From positions 42,804,339 through 42,868,338 of the forward strand of contig CM055112.1 in NCBI GenBank assembly GCA_029204225.1: a stretch of DNA of 64,000 bases. The letters are read 5' to 3'. Below the pieces are notes generated by a model. That model was not told where the DNA came from, ran no database searches, and saw only the letters and a program-made list of their open reading frames with translations. The stretch is from Diphasiastrum complanatum (Eukaryota; Streptophyta; Lycopodiopsida; Lycopodiales; Lycopodiaceae). Positions 43,701 to 55,220 of this stretch are shown one piece after another. Every line of letters starts with the position of its first letter. The first letter of the stretch is position 1. A program made the translations under genes and the position numbers.

Positions 43701-43880
43701 TGGAAAACCCATAACTTTCTCCAGGGTATGCTCCATTATTACAAACCCATGCCCTTCCTAAACAAATTACGGTGGCAAATGATGGAGGGCATCGGGATGA
43801 CCATCTACCACTCCTGACAACAACAGTCTCGCCTCCAAGAAGCACAAAAAATCCAGGACGAAAAGGCGTCGATTGGTGTG
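40761..43880 (+). pseudogene. Unrecognised retroelement-associated ORF, copy B
   Basis: ATG at 40761 (MASRDSSLSLHHRKSPRLYS) starts a long plus-strand protein with a helical N-terminal region (LTRAKDILTNLGFDLTLFLD). The frame shifts near 41010 to NDGIAIRLITDPHLWAASEI and CAEKVAEKLCGALKARKSTT, then a basic NLS-like KKQKGKAV, a TAG at 41780, a Pro/Ser/Thr-rich linker (41790-42120), a coiled coil (42430-42720) and a C-terminal domain (43130-43800) with WRHQLFLQ, YYYPIVRREPFP and RYFANNCG. Domain order and several positions match copy A at 21283-24180, but stops and frameshifts differ, so the family was once functional. No known catalytic motif. A purine tract and LTR-like sequence follow, which suggests it belongs to a non-autonomous LTR element. 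Confidence 0.6.
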
Positions 43881-43896
43881 GGACCACCAATCCAAT

Positions 43897-43910
43897 AAGG
43901 AGGGGGATAA
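43897..43910 (+). other. Polypurine tract
   Basis: AAGGAGGGGGATAA immediately before a TGTTAGCA LTR-like start, and shortly after the end of the ORF. This is what an LTR element's 3' end looks like. Confidence 0.6.
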
Positions 43911-44732
43911 TGTTAGCAACTGTGCTAACACAGAGAAAATAAAAAAATAATAAAACTCCGTGGCATGTGTTTTGTAAGACCACGTATGAGTATCTGTCAA
44001 TAAACTTCAAGCCATGGCATGTGTTTTGTAAGTCCATGAGTAGAAGCTTAAATGATAATAAAATAGCTTAAACTTAGATTTAGAACTTAGACCTAGGAAA
44101 CTTAAGATTAGAAATATTTTATCTTAAGTTGTCCTAAGTTAAGAAAATTGAAGTTCTAAATCCTAAGTTAGAAGTTCTAGAAAGACTAGGAACAGATTAG
44201 TCCCATGAGTTAGTAGACACTTATGGAAGACCCTCCTTGCCATAAAAGGAGAGGTATTTGCATTGTAAATAACACTTTTGAGACTAAGCTATCTTGCTCT
44301 CTATTTTGGAGAATTATCATTCTATTTCATTTGTGTTCCCCTTGGAAAGGTGCATAGCTTGAGGGAAGGTGCTCGGGCCTCCTCTTGCCCCCTTTTCATC
44401 GGTTTTATTGTGGCATGTTCATTATTGATTATTTGTTTAGTATTAGCCACAATCTCATTTCATTACCCTTCGGGTGTTAATCTAGGATTAGTCTAGTCAC
44501 CTTGCTAGTTGGGTAAGCCTTAGCAAGGATTTTTATTGTTGTTACTAATTAGTTTATTTTTAGTTTATTTCCGTTTCGGGCACTAGTTGGGTAAGCCTAA
44601 GGCGCTCTCATTTCTGTCCATATTTCCGTTGAAGCTTATTGTAGAAACTTAAAAAGTGGACGAATCTCTAGATCCCTATACTACACCCGTAAGTAGATCT
44701 AGCCACCGCACTCACTAGAAATACTTCCAACA
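43911..44732 (+). repeat. Putative 3' LTR of the ORF-B element (about 822 bp)
   Basis: Starts TGTTAGCAACTGTGCTAACA, itself a small inverted repeat, and ends CTTCCAACA. CATAAAAGGAGAGG near 44240 may be the promoter. No second copy in the window and no PBS, so the ends are inferred from TG...CA and the tract before it. Confidence 0.5.
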
Positions 44733-45560
44733 TCTAGATTGATCTTGGAAAGTACCGTGGTTTATAAACAGATTGTAGAACTTATAGATTAGTATCAAGA
44801 GCTCAAAAATGATCATCTTGTTCTAAACTAGCTATTCACTGATTCTCCACATTCTCATCAAGACAAGTTATAGTTACCTGTGAGAGCTTGTGTGCTGGAG
44901 GGAGCTTGGCAAGGACTGAGAATGTGCGCTGGAGGCAGGAGGATGCTAATTTTGGCAGTGGAAAACCCAGAAGATGTGAATAGAATTGATCACAGTGATG
45001 GATAAATAGCTTCTTGTAGATTTTTGTGCTTCAAAATGTTTAGAACTGCAATTGAACAAATTTTCAGCAAATCTACTCATAACAATACCCTGTTTTGAGA
45101 TGGAGCTGAAATTTTTTAAGAAAATTTAAAAACAAAACTATCATTATTCACATATTGACAACAAGCCTACTGTTATTCACAGAAATCTAGATTGATCTAG
45201 AGAAGTACTGTGATATACAAATACATTGCAGAAGTTATGTATTAGCAGCAAGAGCTCAAAAATGATGGAATCATCCTGTTTTGAAGTAGCTATTCAATGA
45301 TTCTCTACATTCTCTCCAGTTACAATTACTAACCTTTTGAGAGCTAGTGTGCTGGAGGGAGTTTGAGAGTGAGCTAGAGCGCTGCTTGGAGGATTGGGAG
45401 CTGGAGCATAGTTGTGCACTGGAGCAGAAACTGGAAGTGTGCGCTGGAAGCAAGGAACTGTGCGCTGGAGGCCCAATAGACCAAAACATGGGTCTGGATG
45501 CAGCAATAGCGATGGAGGAGGAGCGAGTCACGATGGAGGAGGGAGTTTGTGTTGGAGGGC
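44733..45560 (+). repeat. Tandem duplication, about 453 bp
   Basis: TCTAGATTGATCTTGGAAAG at 44733 recurs as TCTAGATTGATCTAGAGAAG at 45186. Both are followed by AAGAGCTCAAAAATGAT and a GTGTGCTGGAGGGAG block. The copies are diverged, more in their second halves. No gene recognised; a CTGGAG-rich frame in copy 2 is an artefact. Confidence 0.75.
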
Positions 45561-46349
45561 TTCAAATTTGATTTAAAAAATGAAGATCAACCTGCCCCCT
45601 ATCCTGCCCTTCTTTGCCCCCATCATGTTGCCCTTCATTGCCAGGCATTGCCCCCTAATGTTGAAGGGTTTATTTAGAATTTATACATAAGGGTTTGGAT
45701 TTTTAGTTGAGGGGTTTCACATGAGGGGATTTGGTTTTAAATTTCAGGTTTTACAATTTTTGTTTGACCTTTCACTAATTCCATTATTGCTTTGCGTGTT
45801 TATTGGAAGATTAGTTTGAAAGTCTTTTACGAGCACTGATGATATACACCCAATGCCCATCATACATGATGGCATAAGCATTTTAAATGAGGCACAACCA
45901 TTTTTTGTACCCTTCCTATGGCACCTAAAAAATGGTTTCGTGAATTCATAAATCCCTTCTCCTTGAAAGCTCACCTCAGATCCTCAACGCGTCCAACGTC
46001 TCGGTTCGGAATGGTGTTTTGCTTCTAGCCGTTTGAGTTGATAACTCTGAATGAGCTAACTTAGTTTCTATAAGAATTAGAATTGAGGCCCTAATTTTTG
46101 CCAACTTTTGATAATCGGCGCAATAGTTATTAGCAAAATCGAGGCTTGATGCCCGCCACACTAGTAGGAGGCTTCATTTCTACTCAAGGAATGAAGGAAA
46201 ATACCCACTCCTTAGGAACTGAATGCGCATTCCTATGGAACATATCTCCGTACTTTTGAGTTCTTCAAACTTGGATTCTAGTGAAGAAAGTATTCTCTTT
46301 GCTGGCAGACGCATTCTCAAGTCAGACATACATATCAAAGGCGTTTCAC
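45561..46349. other. Unassigned sequence
   Basis: No gene recognised on either strand. A CCCC-rich stretch near 45590-45650 repeats GCCCTTC and TTGCCCCC words. The rest is featureless to me. Confidence 0.4.
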
Positions 46350-46500
46350 TAATCCTATGTAGAATTACCATTTTTTTTTTGTTCAAATCACATACATTCC
46401 TATGTGGAATTACCCTTTTTTTTTTGTTCAAATCACAAGAAAGTGGGCACATGTTTGTTCGAATCACAAGAAAGTGGGCACATGTTTGTTTACCATTTAT
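46350..46500 (+). repeat. Two adjacent short tandem duplications
   Basis: A unit with CCTATGTAGAATTACC, a T9 run and GTTCAAATCACA occurs twice (near 46356 and 46401). Right after it, GAATCACAAGAAAGTGGGCACATGTTTGTT-like sequence also occurs twice, about 30 bp apart. These look like replication slippage. Confidence 0.8.
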
Positions 46501-46529
46501 AGATCGAGGCACCTATTTTGGCCTCACTC

Positions 46530-47190
46530 CTTAATAACATCGTCAATTTTGGTTTGCCTCTGTCATGGTGCAACAATATCATCCATCCAATCAAGAGTGG
46601 CGACCCCATGAAACCTGGTAACTAGTGCACCACCATTACGATTGGGCACATTGTGGCTAAGCTTTATGGTATCATACTTTAGACAATGGTTACTGGTGAG
46701 TAAGACACGAAGATCACATGCCTTGGGTCGGGCCGATTTCATGGCACAACATTCCACCACTGAAAATGTGTTCACACTGGGCTATCGTTAAGAAGGCTAG
46801 GTCTACACATGAGAGATCTCATTGTTGTTTTCTATATTTCCAAAAGCTTTTGACTTGGTTTGGCGAGAAAGCCATCAACCGGAATGGTGATCTTGGCTTT
46901 AGGCTTGGTGATATAGTCATTCCATTCTAGTTTATGCTAACAATGTGGCATTAATTTCTCCTTCGGGTGAGGGGTCACAACAACAATTGGATATGTTACG
47001 GGTGTTTGGAGATATCTTTGGTTCGATTGTGCATATCGAGAGAATCCAGATTATGGTTTTTAATAACTCCAGGATCTTTATGTGTCGACGGGTGTTTAGT
47101 CTAGGTGGACAATCACTAAAGGTGCTATCCTCTTGTACCAATTTGGGGACATCCTTCATTGGGCCAATTTTCAAAATGAGATAGGCCACC
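46530..47190 (+). pseudogene. LINE reverse transcriptase remnant
   Basis: The plus strand reads LPLSWCNNIIHPIKSGDP, AKLYGIIL, then after frame changes VYANNVALISPSGEG, MLRVFGDIFG and SFIGPIFKMR. This order fits a non-LTR retrotransposon RT: W....I.PI.KSGD, KLY, then the YADD box (here YANN, both catalytic Asp replaced by Asn) and the thumb with GPIFKMR. Several stops are present and the upstream endonuclease is missing. Bases 47190-47510 probably continue the decayed 3' part. Confidence 0.8.
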
Positions 47191-48320
47191 ACAATTAGAT
47201 TGCAAAAGGATCATGCTTCTTGGTTAGTCTTATGGACTTTAGCATTGCCTCCAGTTTACTTTGGTTCAATTACAAGTTTGTGGAGACTAGTCACTTCTAA
47301 TCCTCACAATGTCATGAGCAAGCTTTGCCTTTTATGCACGTTGGTGGAGGTGGAGTCATTTCTTGTTTAGATGCCTTGTTTATTAAGAGATCAGGGTATT
47401 CTACCATGGTCTTTTCCATGCTTCTCTAGCCAAACTTTGCTCACTGATTTCAGATGTAGACCCTAGATGTGTGACCCTAATGCTATGCAAGATGTTACTG
47501 CATTGTAGAGATATGTGTTAGAGAATATGAACACCAAGATCCCCTAGACACATATTACCTCCTCCTCGAGGAGATGCTCTAGAGAAGACCTTGAAGTTGA
47601 GACATTGTTTCCTTATTGTTTCCTCTTCAATACTTCCATCATCATCTATCCATTGTGATATGATATCTACTACATAGCTCCACATAGTTGTTGTACAACT
47701 CTATTTAAACTGTACTCCATATTATCATCTTCCAAATATATCATTTATGAGAGTAAAGTAGGAATATTATTAGTTTTTCTACTTTAGTCTTTTGATCCAG
47801 TAGTTGCTTTGTTTTTGGAGACATTTATATGCTCCTTTTTAGAATATATCATACTTGAGGTGTACTTACTTGGCCTTATGTGCCTTTTAGCATTAAAATA
47901 GATTATAAAAGTCTCTCTTTCTTTCTTTCTCACATACGTTCTTGCTTCTAACCTATCTCAACCTAAAGCTTAGTCCAAGTTTCATCTTCAAAACCAAAGC
48001 TTCATTGCACCAGAATCTTGATCAAAGAAAATCTGACACCTTGATAACAAATGAAGTACAAGAAGGTCAAACAATGGAGACCACAAGGTAAATTGATAGC
48101 AATGAGAGGAGGCAATGCCTTTTGGAAGGGATTCTAGGATAAAGTACAGTAAGGCATAGCCTTTTTTGGTACGCAAATAACCATGATTCCTCCCATACAC
48201 CGAGGAACAATTGAAGGACCCTAACTTGGAACCATTAAAGGACATCAATAGCATTATAGAACGTTATTATGCACGTGGATACGTGCCTGCTAGGATCCAA
48301 CATCACCATCATTCATCATT
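47191..48320. other. LINE 3' decay and unassigned DNA, possible LTR at 47519
   Basis: A TGTTAGAGAATATG start near 47518 followed by CTATTTAAACTG near 47700 could be part of an LTR, but I found no matching end or second copy. Otherwise no gene. A CTTT repeat lies near 47910-47930. Confidence 0.3.
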
Positions 48321-51300
48321 TTCCGGCTTTCTGTTTTGGCCAATGGGAAACATCAAGGGAAAATCCGTTGTAACAAACTGGCCTATGGACGGCCAAGCAC
48401 GGTGTCTGCAATGCCCATGTAAAGTCCAGGCCTCGACAAGCTTTATGGATAGTGGGAATGTATTGACCAAGGGGATAGTGGTACTGGCCAGTGAAGAACA
48501 TCAAGACGAATCAACAATAACAAACCGGTCTATCAATGGCCAAGTACGGAATCTGGAACGCCCTCCAGACCCAAACAAGATTTAGGGAAAGTGGGAGAGT
48601 ATAGACCAGGAACTGGCCGTTACTAGTCAGATACATTCGGAGAGTGTGGTCACAGGTTCGTGAATCCGATACGAATAGAACAGACCCGTTCTCTCTCATT
48701 TCCGGCCTCGTTTGCCAAGAAATGCCCTGTGGGCCACAAAGACCGCTATTAGGGGATAGCAAATGGGTTAAGTTTCGACTCTCCGGTCGATGGGTCCAAT
48801 ACCTTCGAACGGAGTTAGTTTTTGCGGCTTTCTGTTTTGGCTAGTGGGGAATGTGAAGATGAATCCACTTTAACAAACCGGTCTCTAAACAGACAAGTAC
48901 GGAATCAAGAAAGCCCGTCCAAAATCCAGGCCCAAACAAGATTTAGGGAAAGTGGGACGGTATGGACCACGAACCGGTCGGAATTTGTCGTCGACGTTTG
49001 ATGAGTCCGACAGGGCGTGGTCACAAGTTTTTAAATCCAATACAAACAAAACAGAGCCTTTTTAGCTCATTTTTGGTCTCGTTTGGCAAGAAATGCCCAG
49101 TGGGCCACAAAGACTGCTATTAGGGCATAGCAAAGGGGTTAAATTTGGACTCTCCGATCAATGGATCCAATACCTTTGAACGGAGTCGATCTTTGTGGCT
49201 TTCTATTTTGGCAAGTGGGGAATGTCAAGATGAATCTACTGTAACAAACTGGTCTCTAAACGGACATGTAAGGAATCTAAAATGCCCATCCAAAGTCCAG
49301 GCCCAACAAGATTTAGGAAAAGTGGGACGGTATGGACCAGGAATTGGTCGGAATTAGTCGTCGACGTTCGAAACATCGGACAGGAAATTGTCATAGGTTT
49401 GTGAATCCGATACGAACCGAACGGACCGTTGTCGCACATTTCTGGCCTCGTTTGCCAAGAAACACCCTGTGGGCCACAAAGAAGTCTATTAGGGCATAAC
49501 AAATGGCTTAAGTTGTGACTCTCAGGTCGATGGGTCCAATACCTTCGAACGGATTCAGTTTTTGTGGCTTCCTATTTTGGCTAGTGGGGAACGTGAAGTC
49601 GAATCCAGAGTAACAAACAGGTCTCACAACGGCCAAGTACGGAATCTGGAACGCCCGTTCAAAGTCCAGGCTCAAACAAGATTTAGGGAAAGGGGGACGC
49701 TATGGACCAGGAATTGGTCGGAATGAGTTGTTGATGTACGGAATGTCGGACGATAAATTGTCACAGGTTTGTGAATCCGATACAAACCGAACGGACCCGT
49801 TGTCGCTCATTTCTGGCCTCGTTTGCCAAGAAACGCCCAATGGGCCACAAATAACTCTATTAGGACATAGCAAATGGGTCAAGTTGCGACGCTCTGGTTG
49901 ATGGGTCCAATACCTTCGAACGGAGTTGGTTTTTGCGGCTTTCTATTTTGGCCAGTGGGGAACGTCAAGACGAATCCACAGTAACAAACTGGTCTCACAA
50001 CGACGAAGTACGGAATCTGGAACGCCCGTCCAAATTCCGGGCCCAAACAAGATTTACGGAAAGTGGGACGATATGGACCAATAACTGGTCGGAATTAGTC
50101 GTCGACGTTCCAAGAGTCTGATGGGGCATGATCATAGGTTTGTGAATCCGATACAAACAGAATGGAGCCTTGGTCGCTTATTTTCGGCCTCATTTGCAAA
50201 GAAATGCCCTGTGGGCCACAAATACCGCTATTAGGGCATAACAAATGGATCAAGTTGCAGATCTCCGGTCAATGGTTCCAATACCTTCAAACGAAGTCAA
50301 TTTTTTTGTCTTTCTATTTCGGCAAGTAGGGAATGTCAAGATGAATCCACTACAACAAACTGGTCTCTAAACGGACATGTACGAAATCTGGAACAACCGT
50401 CCAAAGTCCAGGCCCAAACAAGATTTAGGAAAAGTGGGACGGTATGGATTAGGAACAGGTCGAAATTAGTCGTCGACATTTAGAACGCTGGACGGGAAAT
50501 TGTCACAGGCTAGTGAATCCGATATGAATTGAACAGACCCATTGTCACACATTTCTAGCCTTGTTTGCCAAGAAACACTCTGTGGGCCACAAAGAAGTCT
50601 ATTAGGGCATAACAAATGGCTTAAGTTGCGACTCCCCGGTCGATGGGTCTTTGAACAGATTTAGTTTTTGTGGCTTTCTAGTTTGGCAAGTGGGGAACGT
50701 GAAGACGAATCCACAATAACAAATAGGTCTCACAATGGCCAAGTATGGAATCTGGAACGCCCGTTCAAAGTCCAGGCTCAAACAAGATTTAGGGAAAGTG
50801 GGACGCTATGGACCAAGAATTGGTCGGAATGAGTCGTTGATGTACGGAATGTCAGACGAGAAATTGTCACAGGTTTTTGAATCTGATACAAACCGAACGG
50901 GCCCGTTGTCGCTCATTTCTGGCCTCGTTTGCCAAGAAACTCTATAAAGACATAGCAAATGGGTCAAGTTGCGACTCTCTAGTCGATGGGTCGAATACCT
51001 TCGAATGGAGTTGGTTTTTGCGGCTTTATGTTTTGGCCAATGGGGAACGTCAAGACAAATCCACAGTAACAAACTGGTCTCACAACGGTGAAGTACGGAA
51101 TCTAGAACGCCCGTCCAAAGTCCGGGCCCAAACAAGATTTACGGAAAGTGGGACGATATGGACCAGTAACTGGTCGGAATTAGCCGTCGACGTTCGGAGA
51201 GTCTGACGGGGCATTGTCACAGGTTTGTGAATCCGATACGAACAGAACGGAGCCTTTGTTGCTCATTTTCGGCCTCGTTTGTGAAGAAATGCCTTGTGGG

Positions 51301-52940
51301 CCACAAAGACCGTTATTAGGGCATAGCAAATGGGTTAAGTTTGGACTCTCCGGTCGATGGGTCCAATACCTTCAAACCAAGTCAGTTTTTGCGGCTTTCT
51401 ATTTTGACAAGTGGAGAATGTGAAGTCGAATCTACAGTAACAAACCGGTCTCTAAACGGACATGTACGGAATCTGGAACGACCGTCTAAAGTCCAGGCCC
51501 AAACAAGATATAGGAAAAGTGAGACGGTATGGACCAGAAACTGGTCGGAATTAGTCGTCGATGTTTGGAACGCTAGACAGGAAATTGTCACAGGTTTTTG
51601 AATCCGATACGAACCGAACTAACCCGTTCTCGCACATTTTTGGCCTCGCTTGCCAAGAAAGGCCATGTGGGCCACAAAGAAGTCTATTAGGACATAACAA
51701 ATGGCCTAAGTTGCGACTCCCCAGTCGATGGGTCCAATACCTTCGAAAGAATTCAGTTTTTGCGGAATTCCGTTTTGTACAGAGGGGAACGTCAAGACAA
51801 ATCCACATTAACAAACCGGGCTCTCAACGACCAAGTACGGAATCTGGAACGCTTGTCCAAAGTCCAGGCCCAAACAAGATATAGAAAAAGTGGGACGCTA
51901 TGGACCAAGAATTGGCCTGAATGAGCCATTAACGTCCGGGACGTCGGACGGCGGGTGGTCACAGATTTTTGAATCCGATACAACACAAACGGACCTGTTG
52001 TCGCTCATTTATGGCCTCGTTTGCCAAAAAACGCCCTATGGGCCACAAAAAACTCTATTAAAGCATAGCAAATGGGTCAAGTTGCAATTCTCCGGTCGAT
52101 GGTTCCAATACCATCGAACGGACTCGGTTTTTGCGGCTTTCTGATTTGGCCAGTGGGGAACGTCAAGACGAATCCACAGTAACAAACCGGTCTCACAACG
52201 GCAAAGTACGGAATCTGGAACGCTGTCCAAATTCTGGGCCCAAACAAGATTTAGGGAAAGTGGAACGGTATGGATCAGGAACTGGTCAGAATAAGTCATT
52301 GACGTTTGGAATGCTGGACGGGAAATTGTCATAGATTTGTGAATATGATGTGAACCGAACGGGCCCGTTGTCGCTCACTTCTGGCCTCGTTTGCCAAGAA
52401 ACACCCTGTGGGCCACAAAGAAGTCTGTTAGGGCATAACAAATGTGTCAAGTTGTGACTCTCCGGTCGATGGGTCCAATACCTTCGAACGGATTCAGTTT
52501 TTCCGGCTTTCTATTTCGGCTAGTGAGAAACGTGAAGACGAATCCACAGTAACAAACAGTCTCACAATGGCCAAGTACAGAATTTGGAACGCCCGTTCAA
52601 AGTCCAGGCTCAAACAAGATTTAGAAAAAGTGGAACGCTATGGACCAGGAATTGGTCGGAATGAGTCATTGATGTACGGAATGTCAGACGAGAAATTGTC
52701 ACAAGTTTGTGAATTTGATACGAACCGAATGGACCCGTTGTCGTTAATTTCTGGCCTCGTTTGCCAAGAAACGCCTTGTGGGCCACAAATAACTCTATTA
52801 GGGCATAGCAAATGGGTCAAGTTGCGACTCTCTGAACGATGGGTCCAATACCTTCGAATGGAGTCGGTTTTTGCGGCTTTCTATTTCGGCCAGTGGGGAA
52901 CATCAAGACGAATTCATAGTAACAAACCGGTCCCTAAAGT
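48321..52940 (+). repeat. Satellite array, 371-bp monomer, twelve copies
   Basis: The marker GGGCCACAAA occurs at 48731, 49102, 49471, 49842, 50213, 50584, 51298, 51669, 52040, 52410 and 52780, steps of 369-371 bases. One further monomer (near 50940) has lost about 28 bases including the marker. Monomers share GGTCGATGGGTCCAATACC, CAAACAAGATTTAGGGAAAG and GGCCTCGTTTGCCAAGAAA. Variant bases after the marker define three types in the order A A B C A B C A B C B C, so a three-monomer higher-order unit of about 1.11 kb is present. Open frames through it are not genes: 371 is not a multiple of three. Confidence 0.95.
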
Positions 52941-52952
52941 ACCATAGGCTTG

Positions 52953-53565
52953 TGTTGAATTCACACGTGTGGGACGCCCTACACATGTACTTTTGATCTC
53001 CTAAGCCCAATAATACCATAAAGATCAGACTAGCATTGATTGACAATAGGAAAGCTGATCATAAAAGAAATATTATTGTGTTACAAGCAAAATCTATTAA
53101 CAAAACATGAAACTAAGCAAAATAACTGCCTCAACTTGACTGGAGAGAGCATATGAAAGTACAAAACTCGAATAGACAGAGAGGGCACAAAGAGCTTGTC
53201 TCCAAATTTGCATTACACACAAATTTCATCATTTTCTCAATGAGAGTACATCACATATATATAGATCCATGGACTCTCCTCCTACTTTGAGTTGAATTGG
53301 AGTTATGAATCCACCTCTCAAGCTATCTAGACTTATCCAAGCCACCTCACTATGTCTAATTGTGCCACCTAGTCTTTTCATGCATTAAATGTGGCATGCA
53401 AAGTACAAATGACAATTCCTATGGTAGCTCGAGTTTCTACGTCTACCTACCTTGAATATTTTATTCTAAGATGAGTCTTTACTAAGCCAAAAGAGCTTAA
53501 TTCATCTTTGGCATTTTTAGGACCCCTACTCACAACATTAGATAGATTTTTCCAATATTTTGACA
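52953..53565 (-). repeat. 3' LTR of Copia element E3 (613 bp)
   Basis: On the minus strand it starts TGTCAAAATATTGG (53565) after a polypurine tract (complement of 53566-53580) and ends GAATTCAACA (52953). The LTR at 58043-58655 has the same length and about 17 differences by eye (around 97% identity). It carries CACACGTGTGAATTC near its end and sits directly against the satellite with about ten non-satellite bases between. Confidence 0.92.
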
Positions 53566-53583
53566 CTCCTCCTAAAAAAGAAT

Positions 53584-53945
53584 CTAATGTGGATCAAGCA
53601 TCGATCTTGAGATAAGACCAAGTTTAGATCTATGCTTTGAGAAGGCACTTTTGCAAAGTGGCTTTGTGAGAAGATCAGCAATACATGAAGATGTGTCGAC
53701 GTGTTCCAAGTTGATTTCTCCTCCAATGAGCTTTTCCCTTACAAAATGGTGTGCCACTTCTATGTGCTTGCTTCTTGCATGAAAAATAGGATTGTTTGCA
53801 AGAGCTTGGGCCGATATGTTGTCACATTTGATCAAGGGAAGATCATCCTCTTTAATGCACTTTAGCTCCATGATTAACCTCTTGATCCAAAGCACCTCTT
53901 TAGTTGTTGTAGTGAGTGCTTTGTACTCGGCCTCACAAGAAGATA
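53584..53945 (-). pseudogene. Copia RNase H C-terminal part (E3)
   Basis: Minus strand: SLSSCEAEYKALTTTTKEVL, KCDNISAQALANNPIFHARS, HIEVAHHFVREK, SCIADLLTKPL and then the natural stop before the polypurine tract. The catalytic Glu and Asp positions (CEAEY, KCDN) are kept. The frame begins abruptly at the position where the E4 pol at 62150-63010 breaks off. Confidence 0.9.
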
Positions 53946-54995
53946 GAGAGAACAAGAATAAGAAGCCCTCTAGGCTTAAGGACTGACCTCTCTTTGAGGG
54001 TATGTGCAAGTACTCGAGAAAGTGCCAGAAGAACAAAAATCGGAACAAGAAGCTTTCTAAGCTTAAAGACAGTAAACAAGAAGGCTTTTGACAAAGTCTA
54101 TTATGAAGGCTCAGTAGAGTCTATAAAGAAGGCTTATTACCACGTCTATAATGAAGGCTCAGAGGAGTCTATAAAGAACAAGATAAGGCCTAGGGTCTGA
54201 TCACCCTAGTGACCTTTTCCACCATGATTGAGGATGGACAACCTCTAGAAAAAAGAGCCTAGGAATTGATGGACATTATGCAAAAACAAGATGGACATAT
54301 ACCTTTCCTTAGGAAGATTGCACTTGGTTGAATTCCCAAGTTGTAACCATGTAAAATTATATGTAAATAAAAGTCAAGTTTGAACCTTGTACTACCTACC
54401 TCCCACCTACTTTTCCACATGCATTCTAGGCTATTTGGCACCTAGAATGGGGCGCCCTCCTACACTCTAACTTCATATGCCAAAGCACCATAATAACTCT
54501 CCCAAGCTAATACACATCACCTATTCACCCTCTCTAACTAATACACCTCATCCATGCACTCCACTTCACCATAAATCCCATTGGAATCTTCCTCACACCT
54601 CATGCACTTGAACTTGACACCTCACTCACTTTGGAAGGACTCTCCACTCTCTATATAAGTGGAAATGCGCCCCACTAACCAGGAGGATTGAAGGATGTTG
54701 CATCCAAGCTCTGCCCATTTGTTGATTGTTGTGGGCATATGAAGTGAGAGTGTAGGAGGGTGCCCCATTCTAGGTATCAAATAGCCTAGGTTGCCCATTC
54801 TCAATCACGGTGGAAAAGGTCACGAGGGTGATCAAACCCTAGGCCTTATCCTATTCTTTATAGACTCCTCTGAGCCTTCATTGTAGACTTAGTAATAAGC
54901 CTTCTTAATAGACTCTATTAAGCCTTCATTATAGACTTCTCAAAAGCCTTCTTGTTTACTGACTTTAAGCTTAAAAAGCTTCTTGTTCCGAGCAA
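53946..54995. mobile_element. Foldback (inverted-repeat) element
   Basis: Left arm sequence near 54050-54240 (GAAGGCTCAG, GAGTCTATAAAGAA, AAGGCCTAGGGT) reappears inverted at 54795-54990. Inside, 54434-54482 (TTTGGCACCTAGAATGGGGC) reappears inverted at 54735-54785. A GAAGGCT...TCTATAA subrepeat gives internal tandem structure within each arm. No transposase is visible. It lies between two unrelated Copia remnants of opposite orientation. Confidence 0.65.
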
Positions 54996-55216
54996 CCAAT
55001 CCCACATTCCATGCAAGGAGCAAGCACATAGAGATTGCTCATCATTTTGTGAGGGAAAAGGTTCAAGCAAAGGAGATCATGCTACATCATGTATCTTCTT
55101 CAGATTGCCTTGCTGATCTACTCACTAAAGCCTTGCCAAAGGCTTCATTTGTCAAGTTAAGATCAGCCTTAGGTGTTGTAGATAGATGTACTATAGTTGT
55201 ACCATGTAAAAATTGA
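54996..55216 (+). pseudogene. Copia RNase H tail, E2 family
   Basis: ATNPTFHARSKHIEIAHHFV, SSSDCLADLLTKALPKASF and VVDRCTIVV match the minus-strand E2 frame at 1394-1650 nearly residue for residue. Only the last 74 codons remain, ending at the polypurine tract AAAAATTGAGGAG before the LTR. Confidence 0.9.
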
Positions 55217-55220
55217 GGAG

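Noticed and set aside
48321-52940. Recurrent open frames with similar peptides in the satellite (for example GRWVQYLRT, SGLVCQE)
   Set aside because: They repeat because the 371-bp monomer repeats. The period is not a multiple of three and both strands show such frames, so coding function is unsupported.
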